Notes under the pieces: model-generated
Database searches by the model: none
Told to the model about the DNA's origin: nothing
The model's input: only the letters and a program-made list of their open reading frames with translations
Shown: positions 33,094 to 41,093 of the stretch, piece by piece
Position numbering within the stretch: the first letter of the stretch is position 1
How the letters are laid out: every line of letters starts with the position of its first letter
Assembly (NCBI GenBank): GCA_964630795.1
Contig: CAZVWF010000001.1
Span: 1 to 64,000 of the forward strand
Direction of reading: 5' to 3'
DNA from: SZUA-117 sp964630795
Lineage (GTDB): Bacteria; Pseudomonadota; Gammaproteobacteria; Steroidobacterales; Woeseiaceae
DNA length: 64,000 nt
Made by a program: the position numbers and the translations under genes

Positions 33094-34083
33094 ATGTCGG
33101 GTTTCAAGTCAAAAATGTATCCGGGTGACTGGCTGAAAGCGGCAACGCTTGCGCTGGCCATGCTGTATGCGGTTCATGCTGGCGCGCAGCAAGCTGGCGA
33201 TGAAGTTGCCTGTACGATGGATTACAACCCGGTCTGCGGCGTTGATGGCAGAACCTACAGCAATGAATGCATGGCCAATGTGGCGGGTACGGAGGTTGCG
33301 ATCGCCGGCGAATGCACGCCCGTCGATAACGAGGGCGTCGAGCGCCCGGAAATCGATGAAGCGACATACTGCCCCGAAATCTATGCGCCGGTTTGCGGCA
33401 TCGACGGCACGACTTACGGTAATGAGTGTTTTGCCGCGGAAGCCGGTCTCGAGGAGGTAACGCCGGGCGCCTGCGCGGTCGAGGAAGAGGCCTGCCCTGC
33501 GGATATCGATCCGGTCTGCGGGGTTGATGGCAACACGTACAACAATATCTGTCTCGCCAGCGCTGCTGGCATCGAAGTTGACACCATGGGCGCTTGCGCA
33601 GGTTCGGTATGCCCGGACATTTACGAACCTGTCTGTGGTGTTAACGCGCGAACGTACAGTAACCGCTGCGAGGCCGAGCTCGAGCGAATCCCGGTGCAAA
33701 GGTCCGGTGCCTGTGACGTCAACAATTGTCCTGACGTTTTCATCCCGGTATGCGCGCAGGACGGCACGACGTATGCCAATGCCTGCGAAGCGCAGGCAGC
33801 TGGCATGGACACCGTTACGCTGGGGGCCTGCAATGCACGCGCATGTCCATCGATGTATGTGCCGGTGTGCGGCGCCGATGAGGTGACCTATGGCAATGCC
33901 TGCATCGCGGAACGCGCCGGTGCACGCATTCAGTACGCGGGACTATGCGAAGCGCAGGGACAAAATTGTCCACCCGACTACCTGCCGGTTTGTGGTCTTG
34001 ATGGCGTGACTTACGACAACGACTGCCAGTTGAATAACGCAAACGCCCAGCTTGCATACGCAGGGGCGTGCGTGGGGCAATAA
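33094..34083 (+). CDS. Secreted protein of seven Kazal-like protease-inhibitor modules
   Basis: The mature protein is almost entirely seven modules, each running from a first to a last cysteine 34 residues apart: Cys40-74, 93-127, 134-168, 173-207, 212-246, 251-285 and 292-326 (numbered from the ATG at 33094). Each has four cysteines and the Kazal pattern C-x6-PVC-G-x-DG-x-TY-x-N-x-C-...-C. The signal peptide is residues about 12-32 (LKAATLALAMLYAVHAGAQ). The start could also be ATG 33115 or TTG 33076; AAGGA lies unusually close to 33094. Kazal domains inhibit serine proteases such as subtilisin; target is unknown. It is followed by the convergent AbgT gene. Confidence 0.85.
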   Translation: MSGFKSKMYPGDWLKAATLALAMLYAVHAGAQQAGDEVACTMDYNPVCGVDGRTYSNECMANVAGTEVAIAGECTPVDNEGVERPEIDEATYCPEIYAPVCGIDGTTYGNECFAAEAGLEEVTPGACAVEEEACPADIDPVCGVDGNTYNNICLASAAGIEVDTMGACAGSVCPDIYEPVCGVNARTYSNRCEAELERIPVQRSGACDVNNCPDVFIPVCAQDGTTYANACEAQAAGMDTVTLGACNARACPSMYVPVCGADEVTYGNACIAERAGARIQYAGLCEAQGQNCPPDYLPVCGLDGVTYDNDCQLNNANAQLAYAGACVGQ

Positions 34084-34203
34084 TCTATTCCGGCGTCGCT
34101 CGCTCGGCTTCGGTCTCCCCGATAACGGCGTCGATCCCTGTCAAAAGTCCGGCGGCATAATCGACAATGACCGCCTGGCTTCTCCGGGACTCGTCTCGCC
34201 CAA

Positions 34204-35757
34204 TCAGGGATAGGTGTAGCTGGACTGAATGCCGAGCGGTACACCAATGGCGTAGTAGATCAGCAGGAAGACTGTCCAGGTCGCGAGGAACCAGATTGAA
34301 TACGGCAACATCATCGCGGCGAGCGTTCCGATCCCTGTGCTTTTCACGTAGCGCTGGCAATACACCACGACGAGGGGGAAGTACGGCATCAACGGTGTGA
34401 TGATGTTCGTGCTGGAGTCGCCGACACGATAAGCGGCCTGGGTCAGGTCTGGCGATACGCCCAGCGTCATCAGCATCGGCACGAAGATTGGCGCGAGCAA
34501 GCCCCATTTTCCACTGGCCGAACCGATGAACAGGTTGATAAAGCCGGTGAGCATGACGATGCCGACGATCAGAACAGATGGATACTCCTCGAAGGTCTTC
34601 AGCGCTTCGGCACCTTCGAGTGCGAGCAGCGTCCCGAGGTTAGAGGCGCCAAACGCATATACGAACTGTGCGATGAAGAACATGATGACGAGGTAATAAG
34701 CCATGCCGTGCATCGCCCTGGTCATGCCTTCGATGACATCTTTAATGCCTTTGAACGTGCCGGACACGTAGCCATACACGATGCCGGGGATCAGGAACAA
34801 CAGGAAAATCAGGGCAACGATAGAGCGCATGATTGGCGCGCCAAAGCTTGCGAGGTTGCCATTGGCGTCACGCCAGGCTGAATCCGCCGGGATCAGTGAC
34901 AGCGAAAGAACAACGATGCCAAGCACCATGACGCCCAGCGCCCAGCGCATACCCCTGCGCTCCTTGTCGCCGAGATCGTGCATTTCCGGCAGGTCTTCCT
35001 CGTCGCCGTCGACCGTGAGGCCCTGGACGCGTGGCTCGACCACTTTTTCGGTAATCCACCAGCCGAGTGCGATGATCAACGGAGCGGACGCCGTGGTGAA
35101 GAAGTAGTTATTCAGTGTATTGACCTGGACGTCGGGCTCCAGTATCTGTGCGCCACCCTGCGTCAATCCCTGCAGCAGCGGATCGAGCGCTGCCGGCACG
35201 AAGTTCGCCGAGAAGCCGCCCGAAACACCCGCGAATGCTGCCGCGATGCCTGCCAGGGGGTGCCTCCCGGCGGCATAAAAGATCACACCACCGAGCGGAA
35301 TGACCAGGACATAACCTGCGTCGACTGCCGAATGACTGACGATACCCACGAGGATGACCATCGGCGTCAGCAGTCTTTCCGACGTAATGTTCAAAAGACC
35401 GCGGATACCGGTCGTGATGAAACCCGAATGTTCGGCAACACCAATGCCGAGCATCGCGACAAGGACCGTGCCCACCGGGCCGAAGGTTACGAAGGTATTT
35501 ACCATCCCTGACAGGAAGGTCGTCATCGCACCGCCGGTCAACTGGTTGATGATAACGATCGGCTCTCCGGAACGTGGGTCGACCACGCTGAACGAGACAT
35601 ACGACAAGAGCCATGACAGCAGCCAGACAATAAACAGCAACCCGATAAACAGAACGGACGGATCGGGCAGTTTGTTGCCGACCCGCTCTACAGTGGCGAG
35701 CATTCGGTTGGCCAGGCTCCCACGAGCCGGTGCATCGCTCTGATTCGATTCAGACAT
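34204..35757 (-). CDS. AbgT family transporter
   Basis: The start at 35757 (MSESNQSDAPARGSLA) has GGGGA upstream; the frame is open further but becomes unlike the family. The 517-residue protein has about 11-13 hydrophobic segments and the AbgT features LPDPSVLFIG near residue 30, GVAEHSGFI, VDAGYVLVIPL, and the C-terminal PLMPYFPLVVVY. Family members take up p-aminobenzoyl-glutamate (AbgT) or export antimetabolites such as sulfonamides (MtrF, YdaH), driven by ion gradients. The substrate here is not known. It is divergent from the symporter gene. Confidence 0.9.
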   Translation of the reverse strand: MSESNQSDAPARGSLANRMLATVERVGNKLPDPSVLFIGLLFIVWLLSWLLSYVSFSVVDPRSGEPIVIINQLTGGAMTTFLSGMVNTFVTFGPVGTVLVAMLGIGVAEHSGFITTGIRGLLNITSERLLTPMVILVGIVSHSAVDAGYVLVIPLGGVIFYAAGRHPLAGIAAAFAGVSGGFSANFVPAALDPLLQGLTQGGAQILEPDVQVNTLNNYFFTTASAPLIIALGWWITEKVVEPRVQGLTVDGDEEDLPEMHDLGDKERRGMRWALGVMVLGIVVLSLSLIPADSAWRDANGNLASFGAPIMRSIVALIFLLFLIPGIVYGYVSGTFKGIKDVIEGMTRAMHGMAYYLVIMFFIAQFVYAFGASNLGTLLALEGAEALKTFEEYPSVLIVGIVMLTGFINLFIGSASGKWGLLAPIFVPMLMTLGVSPDLTQAAYRVGDSSTNIITPLMPYFPLVVVYCQRYVKSTGIGTLAAMMLPYSIWFLATWTVFLLIYYAIGVPLGIQSSYTYP

Positions 35758-35906
35758 GGATTTTCCCCGGACGAACTTCTTATTAACCGCGCAAGGCACG
35801 ATTTGCTTATGGGGATAGTTTACCAGTTCAAATACGGCCAATTTCCCCTTTGTGATAGCTTTAGCGGTCAGGAAAGGGTCATAAAAAACAACAAGAGAGC
35901 CTCCAG

Positions 35907-37427
35907 ATGATCTATATCGCCGTCGTCGCAAGCTATGTGCTGTTGTTGATCGGGATCAGCGTCTACAAGAGTCGAACGGTCAAGACTGATGAAGATTTCA
36001 TGGTCGCCGGCCGCGGCGTGCCGGTCTATATGCTCGTCGCAACCCTCATCTGCACATGGATCGGGTCAGGCAGTCTTTTCGGAACAGCGGGGCTCACCTT
36101 TCGTACCGGTATATCCGAGTTGTGGTTTTCGATGGGCGCCTGGATTGGCATTCTCATCGTTTACATGATCGCGGCGCGGGTACGGAAGATCGCGCAATAT
36201 ACGCTGACGGACCTGCTCGAGAAGCGGTATAGCCAGCTCGCAAAAGTGCTGGGCACGATCACGATCATTATCGCGTACATGGTGATCGCCGGTTACCAGT
36301 TCAAAGGCGGCGGTCGCTTTATCTCGATACTGTCGGACGGCGCTGTAAGCCCCGAAACCGGCATGATTATCGCCGCCTTCCTGATCGTCGGTTTCACAGT
36401 GCTGGCCGGCATGGTGTCGATCGTCTCTATCGACATCTTCAACGGCAGCATTATGTTGCTGGCAATGATTGTCACCCTGCCCTTCGCTGTCATGGGCCAC
36501 GGCGGTGTCGACGCAGTGATCAGCACCATTGAAGCAACCCGGCCCAGCCACCTGTCGATCATGGGCGGGCATGATTTTGTCTGGGTGATCGGGATTGCGC
36601 TGCCTACCTTCCTGCTCCTCATGAGCGAGTCGAGCATGTACCAGAAATTTTCCTCAGCCGATAGCGCATCAAATGCGCGCAAGGCTGTCATGGGCATGTT
36701 TATCGGCGTTATCGTCATCGAGGTGCTGATGATGCTTATCGCGCTGGTTGGCTTCGCGATTTATGCGGACGATCCGCGTTTTTTCATGGCCGACGGCAGC
36801 ATCAATCGTGCGATGGCCGAAGAGATTATCCTGCGTATCGGGTTTGAGCGGATGCCGGTGATCGTTGGGTCGCTCCTTCTTGCGGCAGGTTCCGCCATTA
36901 TTATCTCAACAGGTAATACCTTCCTGATGGTCACGTCGACCAACGTGACGCGCGATATTTTCCAGGCTTTTTTCTATAAAGATGCGACATCTGCGCAAAT
37001 CGTCTGGATTCAGCGGATGTGCATCATCGGCATCGGCCTGCTCGCCTACCTGATGATGAGCCAGTTCGAGACGATCCTGGAGATGGCGCTGATTTCCTAC
37101 ACGATGATCGGTGCGTCTCTGGCGCCGGCTCTGCTCGCCGCATTCTTCTGGAAGCGGGTCACACGAATCGCCGGCGTCATGTCCATTGCGTCCGGCATGT
37201 TGACGGTGATCACGATCACGGTACTGAATTCCGTGTTCAGGGACAGTGGCACGTCGATCCTCGGAATCCCGTTCCCGATGGATACGGATTACATCGCCAT
37301 TCCGGCGGTGATCGTTTCAGTATCGACGCTGGTCATCGTCAGTCTCGTGACACCGAAACCACTTGACAGCGATTGGCAGGAATTCATGGGGGGTGACCCC
37401 GAGCCGGCGATACCACCGAAGCCTTAG
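35907..37427 (+). CDS. Sodium:solute symporter family (SSS) transporter
   Basis: This 506-residue membrane protein has about 13 hydrophobic helices. The N-terminal pattern DEDFMVAGRGVPVYMLVATLICTWIGSGSLFG is typical of the SSS family, and the GYQFKGGGRFI region lies in the fifth helix. It uses the sodium gradient to import a solute that cannot be named from sequence. AAGAGAG is about 10 bases before the ATG at 35907. It is divergent from the AbgT gene (150 bases between starts) and converges on tatC with 29 bases between stops. Confidence 0.9.
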   Translation: MIYIAVVASYVLLLIGISVYKSRTVKTDEDFMVAGRGVPVYMLVATLICTWIGSGSLFGTAGLTFRTGISELWFSMGAWIGILIVYMIAARVRKIAQYTLTDLLEKRYSQLAKVLGTITIIIAYMVIAGYQFKGGGRFISILSDGAVSPETGMIIAAFLIVGFTVLAGMVSIVSIDIFNGSIMLLAMIVTLPFAVMGHGGVDAVISTIEATRPSHLSIMGGHDFVWVIGIALPTFLLLMSESSMYQKFSSADSASNARKAVMGMFIGVIVIEVLMMLIALVGFAIYADDPRFFMADGSINRAMAEEIILRIGFERMPVIVGSLLLAAGSAIIISTGNTFLMVTSTNVTRDIFQAFFYKDATSAQIVWIQRMCIIGIGLLAYLMMSQFETILEMALISYTMIGASLAPALLAAFFWKRVTRIAGVMSIASGMLTVITITVLNSVFRDSGTSILGIPFPMDTDYIAIPAVIVSVSTLVIVSLVTPKPLDSDWQEFMGGDPEPAIPPKP

Positions 37428-37456
37428 GAGAGGCAGTCATGCAGACGGCTTCACCT

Positions 37457-38245
37457 TTAGCCGGTTGCCCCGCCCTCTTCCTCGTCGTCGGGATTTTCCT
37501 CCCGAATCGCGAAAATCCTCGACATCACGATGCCCAGTTCAAATAACAGATACACGGGCACAGCGAGAAACGTCTGACTGATGACGTCGGGAGGTGTGAG
37601 GAACATGCCGACGATAAAAGCGCCGAGGAATACGTAGGGACGCGCCCTGGACAGTTTCTTCGGTGACGTCAGTCCGGTCCAGACTACCAGTACCGTTGCG
37701 ATCGGCACCTCAAACGCCAGGCCGAAAGCAAAAATGATGGTCGTGATGAAGTCGAGATACTTGGAGATGTCCGTTTGCACCTCGACGTTCTCCGGCGCAA
37801 CACCTGTGAAGAACCCGAAAATCAGCGGGAAGACCAGGTAATACGCGAAGGCGACGCCAAGATAGAAAAGCACGATGCTCGAAGCCAGCAACGGCATCGC
37901 GAAATGCTTCTCTTTTTTGTACAAGCCGGGCGCGATAAAGGCCCAGACCTGGTACAGCACAACGGGCATTGCGATAAACAGCGCGACGAAAAACGTCAGT
38001 TTGAACGGGGTGATTAATGGTGACGCGACTTCTGTCGCGATCATTTGCCCGCCAGGCAATACCTCCATTAATGGCTCGGAGGCAATCGAAAAGATGTCTG
38101 CCGACCACGGCAACAGAACAATGAAGAACAAAATCGTGGTGCCAACGATCTTGAGTAATCGATCACGCAACTCGACAAGATGTGAAAGGAGCGTGCCTTC
38201 GACAAGATCTTCTTCTGTCGATTCTGTGTCGGTGGTTTCTGTCAC
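37457..38245 (-). CDS. tatC: Sec-independent protein translocase subunit TatC
   Basis: TatC is the receptor of the twin-arginine translocase, recognising RR signal peptides of folded proteins. The 262 residues contain six membrane helices, the N-terminal LLSHLVELRDRLLK, FKLTFFVALFIAMPVVLYQVWAFIAPGLYKKE, and the GVAFAYYLVFPLIFGFF region. The ATG overlaps the tatB stop by ATGA. The TRAP receptor at 39973, 0.5 kb from the tat operon, carries a likely Tat signal. Confidence 0.97.
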   Translation of the reverse strand: MTETTDTESTEEDLVEGTLLSHLVELRDRLLKIVGTTILFFIVLLPWSADIFSIASEPLMEVLPGGQMIATEVASPLITPFKLTFFVALFIAMPVVLYQVWAFIAPGLYKKEKHFAMPLLASSIVLFYLGVAFAYYLVFPLIFGFFTGVAPENVEVQTDISKYLDFITTIIFAFGLAFEVPIATVLVVWTGLTSPKKLSRARPYVFLGAFIVGMFLTPPDVISQTFLAVPVYLLFELGIVMSRIFAIREENPDDEEEGGATG

Positions 38246-38697
38246 GACGATTCTTGCTCTTTTTCCTCGGCATCAGCCGCAATGACATCGTCGGGTGACG
38301 CTGGATTCTCCGCAGCCTCTTCGACAGCGTCGCGTTCCGCTTCGGATGCGGCGCGATCGGCTTCATGATTGACGTCGTCGCCGACGCCGGAACCCGGAGC
38401 TTCTTCATCATGGTCCGGCAGGTCGTTGTCGTGCGATAACGTGTCCCCGGGTTCTTCTGACGGTGTGGTGTCCGGTTTCGTCGACGGCGTGCGCGAAGAA
38501 GGCGGTGGCTTGATGGTCGGCGACTTGTTGATGTCGAGCTCGTCTTCGAGCTGTCGCTTCATCACGCGTGTCATACGGCGTGCCTGGCCCAGCCAGCCAC
38601 CGACCTGGTTAGCGATTCGAGGCAATCTCTCCGGGCCCAAAACGATGAGCCCGATAACCATCAAGAGAACCAGCTCCTGGCCACCGATACCGAACAT
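38242..38697 (-). CDS. tatB: Sec-independent protein translocase subunit TatB
   Basis: The 151-residue protein has one N-terminal membrane helix (MFGIGGQELVLLMVIGLIVLGPERLP, with the conserved Glu in QELV and the LGPERLP hinge), then an amphipathic helix and a long acidic, disordered tail rich in Glu, Asp, Pro and Ser. TatB binds substrate with TatC. It lies between tatA (14 bases upstream) and tatC (overlap). Confidence 0.93.
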   Translation of the reverse strand: MFGIGGQELVLLMVIGLIVLGPERLPRIANQVGGWLGQARRMTRVMKRQLEDELDINKSPTIKPPPSSRTPSTKPDTTPSEEPGDTLSHDNDLPDHDEEAPGSGVGDDVNHEADRAASEAERDAVEEAAENPASPDDVIAADAEEKEQESS

Positions 38698-38711
38698 ACG
38701 AAGAGGGAAAC

Positions 38712-38948
38712 TTAGCCGTGGTTTTCTTTGCTGGGTTCTTCGGCAGGCGTGTTGTCGAAACTTGCGTCTTCAGACTGTTCGCCGATTTGTTCGGTGGACG
38801 TCTTATCCGCGTCATCCATTGCCGAGCGGAAACCCTTAACCGCACCACCAAGATCTGAACCGAGTGTTTTGAGGCGCTTGGTACCGAAAATGGCGATCAC
38901 GATCACCAGTACGATCAAAAGCTGCCAAATGCTGACATTGGACAACAT
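38712..38948 (-). CDS. tatA: Sec-independent protein translocase subunit TatA
   Basis: The 78-residue protein has the TatA layout: short N-terminus, one membrane helix (SIWQLLIVLVIVIAIFGTKRL), amphipathic helix LGSDLGGAVKGFRSAMDD and a polar acidic tail. It forms the pore with TatBC. The FGTKRL hinge distinguishes it from TatB. First gene of tatABC, about 115 bases after dtd on the same strand. Confidence 0.95.
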   Translation of the reverse strand: MLSNVSIWQLLIVLVIVIAIFGTKRLKTLGSDLGGAVKGFRSAMDDADKTSTEQIGEQSEDASFDNTPAEEPSKENHG

Positions 38949-39063
38949 GTCTTGCTTCTCCCGGGACTTGCGTCCTCTCGTTTAATCTCTAATTAGCCCG
39001 CTCAAGGGCGGGGAGGAATTATGTTCATGATACCCTTCGATGCGCAACAAAACCGTACGAAGA

Positions 39064-39501
39064 TCACGCCTCGAGCCAGAAAGTCACGGGGCCATCATTT
39101 ACCAGCGATACCTGCATATCCGCGCCAAAAACCCCGGTTTCAACCGCCGGCAGGCGATCTTCACAGGCGGCGACAAAGCGTTCGAAATAGTCATTACCCA
39201 TCTCCGGCGGCGCTGCCCGCGCAAAGCTGGGGCGTGCGCCTTTTTTTGTGTCTGCAGCCAGCGTGAACTGCGGCACCACGAGCAACTCGAGTCCGTCGTC
39301 AACGAGGCTCCTGTTCATGCGGTCTTCCGCATCGGGAAAAACCCGGTAGGTCAGCACGCGTTCGACCATGCGACTGACCCGGGCATCGTCGTCTTCGGGC
39401 TGGACCGCCAGCAAAACCAGCAATCCCCGTCCAATCCGGCCTGTGACAACACCGTCGACCGTGACGCTGGCCTCGCTGACGCGCTGGATCAGGGCAATCA
39501 T
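39064..39501 (-). CDS. dtd: D-aminoacyl-tRNA deacylase
   Basis: Dtd hydrolyses D-amino acids mischarged on tRNA, and glycine from tRNA-Ala. The 145 residues include IQRVSEASVTVDG near the N-terminus, the Gly-cisPro/Ser-Gln core as LLVVPQFTLAADTKKGARPSF (the SQFTL position reads PQFTL), and VSLVNDGPVTFWLEA at the end. The Ser-to-Pro change in SQFTLxA is a noticeable variant. It has its own promoter upstream (39537-39564). Confidence 0.92.
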   Translation of the reverse strand: MIALIQRVSEASVTVDGVVTGRIGRGLLVLLAVQPEDDDARVSRMVERVLTYRVFPDAEDRMNRSLVDDGLELLVVPQFTLAADTKKGARPSFARAAPPEMGNDYFERFVAACEDRLPAVETGVFGADMQVSLVNDGPVTFWLEA

Positions 39502-39536
39502 CGTCTGTTTGCATCCCGATAATTGGGCGGCCCGCC

Positions 39537-39564
39537 ATCATACCGACCACCCAGCAGGTCGCAA
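39537..39564 (-). promoter_or_regulatory. Sigma-70 promoter of dtd
   Basis: On the minus strand TTGCGA (39559-39564) is followed after 16 bases by TATGAT (39537-39542). Transcription would begin about 30 bases before the dtd ATG. Confidence 0.6.
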
Positions 39565-39736
39565 GTCCGCGCAAATCATGGCATTTCGCGGGATTTCGGG
39601 GCTCGCTGACCACGCTTGGTGCCGTGGCACCCTCATCCTGGCGGCGAAATCCGTGTTCGCTGGCGCCGAACCGCGCGCCAGGCGGACAAATCTGACGCAA
39701 GGATGCCCGGATCAGGATGCGACGTTCCACGGATGG

Positions 39737-39766
39737 GGCCCCGACCAGGCCGGTCGGGGCCTTTTT
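39737..39766 (+). terminator. Strong intrinsic terminator (plus strand)
   Basis: A perfect 10-bp stem, GGCCCCGACC (39737-39746) with GGTCGGGGCC (39752-39761), loop of 5, followed at once by TTTTT (39762-39766). On the other strand there is no T-tract, so it acts on plus-strand transcription, although no plus-strand gene precedes it within 1.5 kb. Confidence 0.8.
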
Positions 39767-39771
39767 GGCCT

Positions 39772-39780
39772 TGTGGATAA
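39772..39780 (-). promoter_or_regulatory. Isolated perfect DnaA box beside an AT-rich tract
   Basis: TGTGGATAA is a perfect DnaA box in minus orientation. It borders 125 bases of very AT-rich DNA (39781-39905). It may serve DnaA-dependent regulation of the downstream gene or titrate DnaA; a chance hit is also possible. Confidence 0.45.
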
Positions 39781-39972
39781 CCCATTTATCATCGAAATTA
39801 CCTATTAATCGACCAAAAAATCCCACTAATCAATCGTTTATATAAAAGTGGTAATAATTATCTAATAATTGGGTAATATTTAATAAAATGTGGGAAAAAT
39901 TTTAAGTTTCACGATCCGCCGCGGCCAACTACACTGTCCGGCTCCGATAATTATGGATACGGACCCAAACTG

Positions 39973-41070
39973 ATGAAGCGACGACACTTTGTGACCGGCA
40001 TGGCGGCGGCAGGCGCCGCGGCGTGCAGCCAGGGCACGGATACGGCGGCGACCGGTGCGGGTGCCCGGACGCAGGAAACCTTCGAGTGGAACATGGTGAC
40101 GGCGTGGCCGCCCGGGCTTCCGGGGCTTGGGGTCGGCGTGGAGAATCTCGCAAGGCGCATCGAAAGGGCGTCAAACGGGCGGCTCAGGATCAAGGTGTAT
40201 GCAGGCGGGGAGCTCGTGCCCGCGCGGGAAGTGCTGGATGCGGTCGCCCGTGGCACGGTGCAGATGGGGCATGACTCTGCCTACTACCATCGCGGCAAAC
40301 TTCCGGCCGCGCAGTTCTATACGACCGTTCCGTTCGGGCAGACAGTGCACGAGATCAATGCGTGGATGTATTACGGCGGTGGCCTTGAGCTCTGGCAGGA
40401 AATGTATGCCGAAAAATTTAATGTCATCCCGTTTCCGGCGGGTAACACTGGCGTGCAGATGGCCGGCTGGTTCAACAGGGAAATCAACTCGGTCGAGGAC
40501 CTGCGCGGCCTGAAGATGCGTATCCCGGGTGTCGGTGGCGAAGTGATGCACCGCGCCGGCGTATCGCAGATCAGCGTAGATCCATCAGACATTTTCACGT
40601 CATTGCAGACTGGCGTAATCGATGCGGCAGAGTGGGTCGGCCCCTACAACGACATTTCGCTGGGTCTGCACACGGTGGCGCGTTACTACTATTACCCGGG
40701 CTGGCATGAAATCGGGCCGCAACTTCAGTGCACGATTAACCGCGACGCCTGGGCGTCATTGCCGGCCGACCTGCAGGAAATTGTTGCGACCGTCTGCCAG
40801 GCTATCAACACGGATATGATGGCGGACTACACGTGGGGCAATGCCGTCGCGCTCGAAGCAATCAAAAACGATCCGAACGTAGAGCTGCGGCGTTTGCCGG
40901 ATGACGTATTACGACTACTGAAAAGTCTGAGCGAGGAAGTCATCGAAGAGATGGCTGTCAAGGACGAGTGGACGGCGCGCGTCAAGGCTTCGTTTGACGA
41001 AGCGCAGGCCAAGCTGATTCCGTACAACGAGATATCCGAACTTGCCTGCATGAATGCCCGGAACCTGTAG
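39973..41070 (+). CDS. TRAP transporter substrate-binding protein (Tat-type lipoprotein)
   Basis: The 365-residue periplasmic receptor of a TRAP transporter resembles the TakP/FcbT1 group that binds 2-oxo acids or aromatic acids. The N-terminus KRRHFVTGMAAAGAAAC combines a twin-arginine motif (RRHFV) with a lipobox ending at Cys18, so it is probably exported folded by Tat and lipid-anchored. The core has NMVTAWPPGLPG, the conserved helix DLRGLKMRIPGVGGEV near residue 177, and AAEWVGPYND. It lies next to the tat operon. The permease genes are 1.2 kb downstream on the opposite strand, not in an operon with it. Confidence 0.9.
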   Translation: MKRRHFVTGMAAAGAAACSQGTDTAATGAGARTQETFEWNMVTAWPPGLPGLGVGVENLARRIERASNGRLRIKVYAGGELVPAREVLDAVARGTVQMGHDSAYYHRGKLPAAQFYTTVPFGQTVHEINAWMYYGGGLELWQEMYAEKFNVIPFPAGNTGVQMAGWFNREINSVEDLRGLKMRIPGVGGEVMHRAGVSQISVDPSDIFTSLQTGVIDAAEWVGPYNDISLGLHTVARYYYYPGWHEIGPQLQCTINRDAWASLPADLQEIVATVCQAINTDMMADYTWGNAVALEAIKNDPNVELRRLPDDVLRLLKSLSEEVIEEMAVKDEWTARVKASFDEAQAKLIPYNEISELACMNARNL

Positions 41071-41093
41071 CTAAACAAGTACCGGAGATACCA

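Larger units (their letters stand above)
39565..39972. other. Gene-free stretch: structured GC-rich half, terminator, AT-rich half
   Basis: No convincing protein gene lies between the dtd promoter and the TRAP receptor gene. The left part (39570-39736) is GC-rich and full of inverted repeats, for example GGTGCC-GT-GGCACC and CCTGGCG/CGCCAGG arms, and ends in a strong plus-strand terminator (39737-39766). The right part (39780-39905) is strikingly AT-rich with repeated TAATAATT-like words, and starts with a perfect DnaA box at 39772-39780. The left half could encode a small RNA; the right half must hold the promoter of the TRAP receptor gene. Confidence 0.5.

Noticed and set aside
34085..34507. 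Minus-strand ORF overlapping the AbgT gene end
   Set aside because: Shifted frame of the AbgT gene with basic, low-complexity product; no independent support.
39501..39766. tmRNA, 6S, SRP or RNase P RNA in the structured gap
   Set aside because: No SRP GGAAGNA/GNAR loop, no tmRNA tag sequence or tRNA-like ends, and no RNase P GAGGAAAGTC core could be seen, so only an unnamed RNA is suggested.
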